Assembly (NCBI GenBank): GCA_965206655.1
Contig: CBDBKC010000038.1
Location: 868,001-932,000, forward strand
Length of the DNA stretch: 64,000 nt
Reading direction: 5' to 3'
Source of the DNA: JAPPLB01 sp965206655
GTDB taxonomy: Bacteria; Acidobacteriota; Terriglobia; Bryobacterales; UBA6623
Positions 1 through 7,481 of this stretch are shown here, piece by piece. The number at the start of each line of letters is the position of its first letter. The first letter of the stretch is position 1. The notes under the pieces were generated by a model. It did not search any database, had not been told where the DNA came from, and saw only the letters and a program-made list of their open reading frames with translations. A program made the translations under genes and the position numbers.

Positions 1-57
1 TGACTCCTCCAGGCGGGTACCCATTGGCGTATACTCCAGGCTCGGAGGTCCGCTGGC

Positions 58-1068
58 ATGAGCACGTTGGAGCGAAGACAATTTCTGAAGAGGTCCGCCG
101 CCCTCGGGATCGGTCTCTCGATCGTTTCCTCTGAGGCATTTGGCGCGGGCTCCGACAGGGACGTGAATCAGGGTTTTGCCGCGCTGCGAAAGCGATTGCG
201 CGGCGTCCACAACTTTTTGACGACGCCCTTCCGGTCTGACTACACGTTGGACACCGAGGGCTTGCGGCAAAATGTAGCTCACCACGCCCGCGGTGACGTC
301 GGCGACATGACGATCGTTGTGGGCGGCGGGCTCGGTGAGTTGTTCACACTCAATGCGGACGAGCAGAAAGCCATGGCCGAGGCCGCTGTCGCCGGCGCAC
401 AAGATAAGCTGCCGGTCGTTGTCGGCGCCGGAGGCGGTTACGGAGCGGCGCTTCGCATGGCCCGTAACGCAGAGGACGCCGGGGCGGATGCGATTCTTCT
501 GTTTTCGTCCCCCTACGGCAGCGGGGATGCGGAGGGCGCTTACCGCTACTTCAAAGACATCGCCGACGCTGTGAAGATCGGAGTTATCCTCTACCCCCGC
601 GGGAAGGAAGAGCACTGGGCCGAGACGATCCGCCGGCTCACGGAGACGCCCAATATCATCGGGTTCAAGGACGCCAGCGGAGGGATCGCGGTCGGGGAGT
701 CACTAGGCGCGCTTGTCCCCGATAACTTTCTCTGGATCGCCGAAGGAGAGGAACACGCCGTCAAGGCGTTCCCGGCAGGCGCCAGGGCCTACACGAGCGC
801 TGTCGCCGTTTTCGTTCCGGAACTCTGCCGGCAATTTTGGGAAGCCGGTGTCACCGGGCGTCTTGATGAGATGAACAGCACTCTTCGCGACAAGATCGAC
901 CCCGTCGTCGCCTTGCGTCGGGTGAGAACGGGCTACGGAATCAGCGCCATAAAGGTTGGCCTCGAAGCACTGGGGCGCGCGGGCGGACCGGTTCGGCCGC
1001 CGGGCACGGTAGTCCTTCCAGAGGACCGAGAGAAAATAGCTGCAATCGCGCGGCGGTATTCGAAGTAG
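58..1068 (+). CDS. Tat-exported dihydrodipicolinate synthase (DapA)-family aldolase/lyase
   Basis: The 336-residue protein has a twin-arginine signal (RRQFLKR at residues 6-12, then a hydrophobic stretch) followed by a complete DapA-type TIM barrel. Visible family landmarks are GGGLGE (89-94, in place of the usual GTTGE-like loop), a Tyr in VILYPRG (Tyr179, proton-relay position) and the Schiff-base Lys in IGFKDASG (Lys204). Members of this family cleave or condense pyruvate or other 2-oxo acids with aldehydes; the substrate cannot be read from sequence. GGAGG at 44-48 lies nine bases before the ATG, which supports this start. Export is unusual because true lysine-pathway DapA is cytoplasmic, so a catabolic or non-lysine role is more likely. 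The gene converges on the RidA-like gene at 1111-2376. Confidence 0.85.
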   Translation: MSTLERRQFLKRSAALGIGLSIVSSEAFGAGSDRDVNQGFAALRKRLRGVHNFLTTPFRSDYTLDTEGLRQNVAHHARGDVGDMTIVVGGGLGELFTLNADEQKAMAEAAVAGAQDKLPVVVGAGGGYGAALRMARNAEDAGADAILLFSSPYGSGDAEGAYRYFKDIADAVKIGVILYPRGKEEHWAETIRRLTETPNIIGFKDASGGIAVGESLGALVPDNFLWIAEGEEHAVKAFPAGARAYTSAVAVFVPELCRQFWEAGVTGRLDEMNSTLRDKIDPVVALRRVRTGYGISAIKVGLEALGRAGGPVRPPGTVVLPEDREKIAAIARRYSK

Positions 1069-1110
1069 ACTCTACGTCCCAGCGCCGAACGAACCCGGGT
1101 CCATCGGCTG

Positions 1111-2376
1111 TCAGCGAACGGCTACGACCGCGACTTGCTCGAACTGATCTTGGATGACCTGGACGGTCGTTCGAGCGGGCGGGTTCCGTGGGAAGTTCCT
1201 TTGGAACACTGCGTCCATACGGGCCATGTCACGCTCAACGTCCTTCAAGTAGACGTGGATCTGAACGACGTGGTCCAGGTCCATGCCGGCGAGTTGGAGG
1301 GTGTCACGAATCTTCTCGAGTGAATCCTGCATCTGTTCTTCCAGTGTTTCACCCCGGCCGGACTTTCCCGATGTCCACAACGTATCGCCGTCGAGCACTC
1401 CACCCCCGGAACTTGTGGCGCTGGTTCCCATGTACTGGGGGATGACGCGGCCTTTCGTTTGAACTTCGCTTGTAGCGACCAGCGCGAACTGCACCCGACT
1501 TTCAGGTCCCGGCAAGCGGGAGATACAGAAGCTGGCGCGGCTCGGGGCTGTTCCCAATTCAAAGAACGTCTTCCATATGGAGTTGAGCTTGGGGTAGCTT
1601 TCTCGCGTCAGAAAGTAGGGATTGGCGAAGACAACGTGCTCGAAGCTCAAGCCCGCGTCGGCTAAGGTCGAAGCGGCTTTCTCCATGGCGGTCTGGGTCT
1701 GCGCCTCGATGGTTTCGGCAAACTTTCCGGTGTCATCGCGGCCGCCCCGGCCGGCCAGATAGAGTCGGTTTCCCGCCCAGACTGCTTGGCTGAGGGGGTT
1801 CTTCGTCACCGGCGCTGAACGATCTCGCGGTGTCACGACTCGGATCCGAGATCGGTCCGCGTAAGCAATGCAACTGACCTCGATCCCAGCCCCGGCCGGC
1901 AGTCCTGGCATCTCAAGCGTCGTGCGCGCCGGGTAGGAGCCCGCTTCAAAGTAGCCCCCATAGACCTTGTTCATCGTCTGATAGTTGCCCATGTCGGCAA
2001 GGTAAACGTGACATGTGACCACGTTGCCATAGTCCATTCCGGCTTCGTTTAGAACGTAGCCCATTCTGTCCATAGCCATTCTCACCTGGGCTTCGACCTC
2101 GCTTGGTGGGTCGCCCGTTTTGGGATCCAGATCCGTCTGCCCGGCGATGTAGAGCGTCTCTCCCACCAGCACGCCGGGGCTATAGGGTCCGCCAGGCGGG
2201 AACTCACCCGGGTAGACGATTCGGCGCGGAACTTTATGCGCTGAGGCAATCGGTGTGGACTTGGAGGGACCCTCCCCCTCGCAGGCCCAGGGTAGCAGCG
2301 GCAACGACGCGACTACAAACAGCCTTGCGAGCAGCGTCGATAGGGCCTTCGGGACGTAGCGATACTCTTGGCTCAT
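1111..2376 (-). CDS. Secreted protein with three tandem RidA/YjgF-like domains
   Basis: The 421-residue protein starts with a hydrophobic segment (about 12-31) ending at Cys32, so it is secreted or possibly a lipoprotein, although the lipobox is poor. Three RidA-like units follow at about 52-172, 178-302 and 308-421. Each keeps the conserved Arg that binds the substrate carboxylate in RidA (Arg151, Arg280, Arg402). Only unit 1 also keeps the Glu expected near the end of the domain (Glu166). RidA enzymes hydrolyse reactive enamines and imines such as 2-aminoacrylate, and normally act as trimers of single-domain subunits; here three domains on one chain could form a pseudo-trimer. The gene lies 101 bp downstream of the PLP enzyme on the same strand, so co-transcription is plausible. 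Function is inferred from the fold. Confidence 0.8.
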   Translation of the reverse strand: MSQEYRYVPKALSTLLARLFVVASLPLLPWACEGEGPSKSTPIASAHKVPRRIVYPGEFPPGGPYSPGVLVGETLYIAGQTDLDPKTGDPPSEVEAQVRMAMDRMGYVLNEAGMDYGNVVTCHVYLADMGNYQTMNKVYGGYFEAGSYPARTTLEMPGLPAGAGIEVSCIAYADRSRIRVVTPRDRSAPVTKNPLSQAVWAGNRLYLAGRGGRDDTGKFAETIEAQTQTAMEKAASTLADAGLSFEHVVFANPYFLTRESYPKLNSIWKTFFELGTAPSRASFCISRLPGPESRVQFALVATSEVQTKGRVIPQYMGTSATSSGGGVLDGDTLWTSGKSGRGETLEEQMQDSLEKIRDTLQLAGMDLDHVVQIHVYLKDVERDMARMDAVFQRNFPRNPPARTTVQVIQDQFEQVAVVAVR

Positions 2377-2477
2377 GGTATGTCTCGCATTTTCGAGGCT
2401 TCAACGGATGGGATCAAGTTAGATCAGACCGCATGGTCGATTGTTCCTAACGACTCCCAGCGAAACGAGCGTGAATG

Positions 2478-3746
2478 CTACCGCTGTAAAGGCGCCGACC
2501 GCCCCAGTACTGAATAGACGTCCTCCACCTGGTGGCCCTTGCAGACAAAGATGCGGTCGAAGCAGTTGACGGTCATGTCGAGGTTCGACATGACGAGTTC
2601 GAGCTGATCACCCAGCTTAGGCTCCCGATCCGTCTCGTCCCATTCGATGAGGCCGAACTCGGCCCCGGCTGGTCGTACGCGCAGGTCGGGACGGTCCTTG
2701 ACGATGTCCGTCGGCTGTGTCATCGACTTCTTGCCGGCGTCGATGGAGGCCTGCTTCGGATAGTGTCTACTGACCACTGTGGTAAGCACGCTGAGAGCCA
2801 GCCCGAAGTCTTCAAAGGTCTCGCTGCCGCTCTTGCTGCCGATGGTCCGGTAGTGCGAATCCATCAGGGCATAGGAACCAGCCTGCAGCTCCGTCAGGCC
2901 GTCTAGGTGCAAGCTGTCGATGTCGTAGCTGCCGGTGCTGCCGCCGGTTACGATGTCGACCGGGATGCCTGCCTTGCGGCACAGGTGCACCGATTCCATG
3001 AGCTTGTCGATCTGGGTGTTCGAGACGGCCCGGCGGTGCTCCCAACCTTTGGCGTGTGACGCCGCGCCGGAATACCCCATCAGGCCGGCCAGCTTGAGGT
3101 GCTTGGCCTCCATCGCGCGCTGACTGAGTTCGAGCCCTTCCTTGCCGGGCGCTACGCCCTGCCGATGATTGACCCCAATGTCGTTGTCGACAACCACGTT
3201 GAACGTGACCTTCTCGGTCGCTGCGACTTTCTCGAGCTGGTCCACAATCGTTGGGTCTTCGACGACGAACATGAAGGTCGGGTCTCTCCGCGTCAGCGCG
3301 ACAACGCGGCTCAGCTTATTGGGGCCGACCGGCTGGCTGGTCCACAGAATACCCGGCGCGCCGGCGTCCATCATCGCCTCGCACTCTGAGATGGTGGCGC
3401 AACTGAGCCCGTGCGCCCCAGACTTGATCTGCAGCATGCCGATCTCGGGGCTCCGATGTACCTTCACGTGTGACCGCAAACCGATACCGGTCTTCACACA
3501 ATGATCGGCGAGTGTCTTCAGGTTCTTATCAAAGACGCCCTTGTCGAGGACGAGATTCGGCGTCGGCAGGTCGTTCTTAGTAAGCCCTGAGAGGTCGTGA
3601 CGCTTGATTTTCCATTCGAGTTCCGCGTGCGAGTACGACTTCGTGCGCGCGGCGCTCATCGGCGCCGCAAAGGGACGGGAGCCGGCAAGTGCGCCACCTG
3701 CCGCCGCAACGGAAAGAAACAATCTTCGGGAAAGCATGAGAGACAT
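2478..3746 (-). CDS. Tat-exported DSD1/D-threonine-aldolase-like PLP enzyme (alanine racemase N-terminal fold)
   Basis: The reading frame is open further upstream, but the Arg-rich leader looks non-native. The ATG at 3746 (or 3737) places a Tat-like motif (SRRLFLS) and a hydrophobic stretch at the N-terminus and gives about 422 residues. The PLP Lys is in RSHVKVH, about residue 95 of this start, and the barrel ends in a glycine-rich phosphate site (VTGGSTGSYD). The C-terminal beta domain resembles D-threonine aldolase and eukaryotic-type D-serine dehydratase, including a TVN-x-FDR segment. At the usual metal-binding pair, written H-x-C or H-x-D in these families, this protein reads N-L-D, so one metal ligand appears replaced. 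The likely substrate is a D-hydroxy amino acid, but the altered site leaves the reaction uncertain. It is followed by the triple-RidA gene. Confidence 0.78.
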   Translation of the reverse strand: MSLMLSRRLFLSVAAAGGALAGSRPFAAPMSAARTKSYSHAELEWKIKRHDLSGLTKNDLPTPNLVLDKGVFDKNLKTLADHCVKTGIGLRSHVKVHRSPEIGMLQIKSGAHGLSCATISECEAMMDAGAPGILWTSQPVGPNKLSRVVALTRRDPTFMFVVEDPTIVDQLEKVAATEKVTFNVVVDNDIGVNHRQGVAPGKEGLELSQRAMEAKHLKLAGLMGYSGAASHAKGWEHRRAVSNTQIDKLMESVHLCRKAGIPVDIVTGGSTGSYDIDSLHLDGLTELQAGSYALMDSHYRTIGSKSGSETFEDFGLALSVLTTVVSRHYPKQASIDAGKKSMTQPTDIVKDRPDLRVRPAGAEFGLIEWDETDREPKLGDQLELVMSNLDMTVNCFDRIFVCKGHQVEDVYSVLGRSAPLQR

Positions 3747-4016
3747 CGGAGGGATGACCGGCTTGATTGTAGTGGATCGGCGGGGCGGGCGGCGCCGCAA
3801 CCGGGCTGCAGTGCCGCGGCAGCTTCCGCCCCGCGGCGTCCCAGATGCACGACGCCGCACCAAAGCGTAGAAGCACCGCACCGGCGACCTCCCGTGCGCG
3901 CCTCGCCACCAAGCCTTTTCGTGACCGTGGGCGCATGTTGTCTATCGTAGCTTCGTGGGGTCAGCACCCTTCGGTTAGGCTTCCGCGCAATCTATCTTCA
4001 TGGGCCGGTCTCCCGC

Positions 4017-6197
4017 CTACGGGGAATCCGCAAGACGGTCCTTTTTCTGCCGGGAAACGACCATAGTAATCGGCGCTGTTGCTGCCCAGCGGCCGTCCAC
4101 CTCGGCTTCAATGCTGATCTTCGTCGTACTCGGTTCCGCTTGCTCCCCAGCCTCAAGCGCCAAAATGATTTGGTCTGACTCCCGGGATATGACCTGATAG
4201 CCAATCCCTTTGGGCGCGTTGGCGATGCGGAGCTTTGCGTGGTGGGGTACTTGTTCCGCAACGATCTTGATTTCCTTCACTTCGCCCTGCTCGAGTCCGA
4301 TACCTTTTGTTTCGGTCGAAAGCCTGGCATCGAAAGGCTCGACGACGTTCATCGCGATACCGGGAATCGGACGGCGAATGTCGTTCCTTTGGCGTGGCGG
4401 GCCGATCCAGAGCGACGCGTGTGCCTCGACGACGGGGCCGCCGGTTCCGGCGCGGCCTCGAACTTGAAACGGGTATACACCCGCCGTGAGAGACTCTGGT
4501 GCTTCGACGCGAAACGTCAACGCGGGGATGATGATGTTGTCGCCGTCCGCGGAGGGGCCAAAAAACTGGTCAGCGCGAAACTTGCCGGAGAGCGCTTCTC
4601 TCTGGGACGGCAGACCGTCAGCCCAAACCTCAACCTCGTCTTCGAATCCCGGCTGGCGGATCAAGAACACGGTAAGCTCGGCCACACCGCCGCGCGGAAC
4701 GGTGAAGTTTTCCGGTTCCACCAGTAGCTGAAAACCCGGGCGGGCGCTCCTAACCTTTAGTCGGTACTGGAATGTTGGGCCGCCCCGGCCGACCCGGTCA
4801 CGTACGACGAGCTTCAAGGACCCATTTCGTTTTGGAATATAGGACAAGCTGCTGTCGGGGTTGCCGATGACCGTCCCTTGTCCCGTCATCACGTCGTCGT
4901 GCTCCGCGACGAGTTTGCCTTGGCTGTCGAAGAGCTCCAGCACGGTGTCGATGTAGGGCAGGCCAAGCTGCGAGGCCAGCGTCAGGATTTGCAATGGCTC
5001 GCCCGCAACCCCTTGGATTTCGTAGATGTCGTCCTCTCCATCGGAGTCCAAAGCGCCGTTGATGATGACCTCGCCTTGCCGCCAGTCCGCGAGCCGGCTA
5101 TTCGCTTCCGAGAACTCGCGGACGTCGCTGATCTCGAAGCTGATCCCATCAGCGGCGCCTTGAGGCCCTGTCGCCCAGAGCCGCCAAAGGCCTGTCTCAA
5201 CCCCTTCGGGGATCTCCAGCCTGGCTTCCAATCGGTGAGCCGACCGGCTTACGACTTCGGCGTCGATTCTCGGAACGTCCACGGCTCTTGTCGGGTCTGG
5301 GCGAAAATCAATCGGGATCGTAAACGGATAGGTCATACGGTAGTGTTCCGCTCCCCGAATCCGCGACAGATGTACCGACTGGATGGAATCGAGAGCCGTT
5401 CCCACAACCGTGATATGGGCCGTTGAACCGCGTGCCGCACCCAGAGGGGAAACGGCTTCCATCAGCGGCAACTGGGAAACGCGCAACATGTAGCCGCAGT
5501 TCCGGCCGCAGTTAACGTTCTGAGGGCCGCGATACTGGTCGAGCTGCAGGTAGTAGTCGCCGCTGTCCGCGAAGGTGTGCTCGATGAACGGCGTCTCATC
5601 GACGTCGTTGCGGTCATCGTTATACGCGACACGGTTCCCTTCGGCATCGAACAAGGTCAGTTCGCACTCGAGGTATGAACCATACTCCATCGAACGGACA
5701 TCGAAGGTCCAACGCTCGCCCGCTTGTGCTTTGAAGGCGTAGGTGTCAATGTCCACACGCCCGGCCATGTAGCCGTCAACAATCTGGGGCGCGAGCTCCA
5801 TCGGCTGGGCTTGATCAAGTCGATCATTGGGCTCGGCTTCAGCCACGGCTGGGAACTGTGTGACGTTGAACAGCCTGGAGTTCGACGGCCCGTCTTGGGA
5901 GAAAAGCTGCAACCGATGTGGTCCCAACGCGGCTTTTCCGCCTACCTCGACCAGGCCCACGACGTGTCCGGAGTCGGCCTGCTTCGTTTGCACCCAGCGC
6001 AAGTCCGTGCTGTCGAAGCGTACGCCGGTTACATTCGATAGAAACTGTCCGTGCAACTCAACCGTAACGGTCGAGCCCAATCGCGCGCCGAGTGGCAGGA
6101 CACGATCGATCCAGGGTTGGGGTAGGTCGGAGCCAGGAAGCTGTGATGCCGCGAGGAGTGCGAGGGCCGCCGTTGTCATCTGGCGCCTCGCCGTCAA
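4017..6197 (-). CDS. Secreted PPC-domain protein of a DUF1501/DUF1549 operon
   Basis: The 726-residue protein has a signal peptide, an IPT/TIG-like beta domain, and a bacterial pre-peptidase C-terminal (PPC) type domain in the first third (AEAEPNDRLDQAQPMEL, then DIDTYAFKAQAGERWTFDV). A second PPC-like unit (DGEDDIYEIQG) and beta-sandwich repeats follow. No catalytic motif is visible, so it is best seen as a secreted binding or structural partner. The TTG start overlaps the stop of the DUF1501 gene by four bases, and AAGGAG stands eight bases upstream of the TTG, which supports this start over the ATG at 6179. This three-gene arrangement recurs in planctomycetes and acidobacteria; its function is not established. 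Confidence 0.75.
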   Translation of the reverse strand: MTARRQMTTAALALLAASQLPGSDLPQPWIDRVLPLGARLGSTVTVELHGQFLSNVTGVRFDSTDLRWVQTKQADSGHVVGLVEVGGKAALGPHRLQLFSQDGPSNSRLFNVTQFPAVAEAEPNDRLDQAQPMELAPQIVDGYMAGRVDIDTYAFKAQAGERWTFDVRSMEYGSYLECELTLFDAEGNRVAYNDDRNDVDETPFIEHTFADSGDYYLQLDQYRGPQNVNCGRNCGYMLRVSQLPLMEAVSPLGAARGSTAHITVVGTALDSIQSVHLSRIRGAEHYRMTYPFTIPIDFRPDPTRAVDVPRIDAEVVSRSAHRLEARLEIPEGVETGLWRLWATGPQGAADGISFEISDVREFSEANSRLADWRQGEVIINGALDSDGEDDIYEIQGVAGEPLQILTLASQLGLPYIDTVLELFDSQGKLVAEHDDVMTGQGTVIGNPDSSLSYIPKRNGSLKLVVRDRVGRGGPTFQYRLKVRSARPGFQLLVEPENFTVPRGGVAELTVFLIRQPGFEDEVEVWADGLPSQREALSGKFRADQFFGPSADGDNIIIPALTFRVEAPESLTAGVYPFQVRGRAGTGGPVVEAHASLWIGPPRQRNDIRRPIPGIAMNVVEPFDARLSTETKGIGLEQGEVKEIKIVAEQVPHHAKLRIANAPKGIGYQVISRESDQIILALEAGEQAEPSTTKISIEAEVDGRWAATAPITMVVSRQKKDRLADSP

Positions 6198-7468
6198 ACA
6201 AACAGCTCCTTGATAGGTGTACCGTCTTTGTTGATTCTGACGGGCCGCCCGTTGGCGTGATAGTCCTTCGTGTAGTCGATGCCGAGCTTTTTGAAAATAG
6301 TCGCGCCGAGATCTTCCACCGAGATGGGACGGTCTTTCGGCTCGGCGGCACGTTCGTCGGAGCTGCCGATGACTTGCCCGCCCGGAGTCCCGGCACCCGC
6401 CATGGCCACGGGGAACACGCCCGGCCAGTGGTCGCGGCCCGCCGAGTAGTTGATCTTGGGCGTTCTGCCAAATTCGCCCATCGCGATGACCAGGGTGGTA
6501 TCGAGCAGGCCCCGCTGCTTCAGGTCGTCGAGCAACGCGACGAAGGCTTGGTCGAAAATCGGATACAGCGTTTTGTTGGTCTTCTCGTTGTCGGTATGGG
6601 TATCGTAGCCGCCGTGAAACACGGTGACGAGCCGCACGCCTGACTCGATCAGCCGACGCGCCAGCAGCGCCCCTTGGCCCGCGGTGTTTCGCCCGTAGAG
6701 ATCGCGCAACGTTGCGGGCTCTTGGCTGATATCAAACGCTTTCTTGGCGATGGGCGATGACACCAGATCGATTGCTTTTTGATAGAAGTAGTCCATGCTG
6801 TCGATCAGCGGCGACGTCTCGAGCGCTTCCAACTCGGCATCGAGAGCCCCCAGGAGTCGCGCTCGCCCTTGGGCCTCTTCCAGAGCCACTCCCGTGGGCA
6901 GCGTCAGGTCCTTGACCGAAAAATTCTCCTGGTTTGGGTCGCCCGTGATAAACGGATCGTAGGCCGAGCCAATAAAGCCCGCTTCGGCTGAAATATCCTT
7001 GCGCGGAATCACAACAAACGGCGGCATCCCGTTGCGCGCCCCTTGTTCCTTCGCCACGACCGACCCGTACACAGGGTGTTTCAAGTCATTCCCGGGCTTG
7101 CTACCGCTGTAGATATACTGCTTCGCCTTTTCGTGGATGGCCTGATCGGAGTGAACGGAGCGGATGAGCGTGAATTCGTTCAGCGCCTTGGTACAGCGCG
7201 GCAGGAGCTCGCTGAAGTGTATGCCGGGGACGGCGGTCGGAATCGTGCCGAAGCTGCCGCGAATCTCAAGAGGCGCGTCCGGCTTCGGATCGAAACCATC
7301 AAGCTGGCTCATGCCGCCGCTCTGGAAGAAGATGATGCACGAGATGTCCTCTCGCCCGTGCGGCGAGCCGAGCAGGGTCGGCAGGTCCAGACCGAACGCC
7401 AGCGTGCCAACCCGAAGGAAATCCCTGCGGCTGAATCCACTTCGGTCAAACCTCGCTGTGCTACTCAC
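6194..7468 (-). CDS. DUF1501 family protein (Tat-exported, sulfatase-like fold)
   Basis: The 424-residue protein has a Tat signal (SRRDFLR near residue 14) and the hallmark DUF1501 blocks: FFQSGGMSQLDGFDPKP near the N-terminus, HGGYDTH, and GEFGRTPKIN followed by GRDHWP at about residues 331-350. DUF1501 proteins are distantly related to alkaline phosphatase/sulfatase enzymes, but their substrate is unknown. The start is GTG with GAGAGG six bases upstream. It sits 13 bp after the DUF1549/DUF1553 gene and overlaps the PPC gene, so the three are surely one transcription unit. Confidence 0.88.
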   Translation of the reverse strand: MSSTARFDRSGFSRRDFLRVGTLAFGLDLPTLLGSPHGREDISCIIFFQSGGMSQLDGFDPKPDAPLEIRGSFGTIPTAVPGIHFSELLPRCTKALNEFTLIRSVHSDQAIHEKAKQYIYSGSKPGNDLKHPVYGSVVAKEQGARNGMPPFVVIPRKDISAEAGFIGSAYDPFITGDPNQENFSVKDLTLPTGVALEEAQGRARLLGALDAELEALETSPLIDSMDYFYQKAIDLVSSPIAKKAFDISQEPATLRDLYGRNTAGQGALLARRLIESGVRLVTVFHGGYDTHTDNEKTNKTLYPIFDQAFVALLDDLKQRGLLDTTLVIAMGEFGRTPKINYSAGRDHWPGVFPVAMAGAGTPGGQVIGSSDERAAEPKDRPISVEDLGATIFKKLGIDYTKDYHANGRPVRINKDGTPIKELFV

Positions 7469-7481
7469 GACGGGCCTCTCG

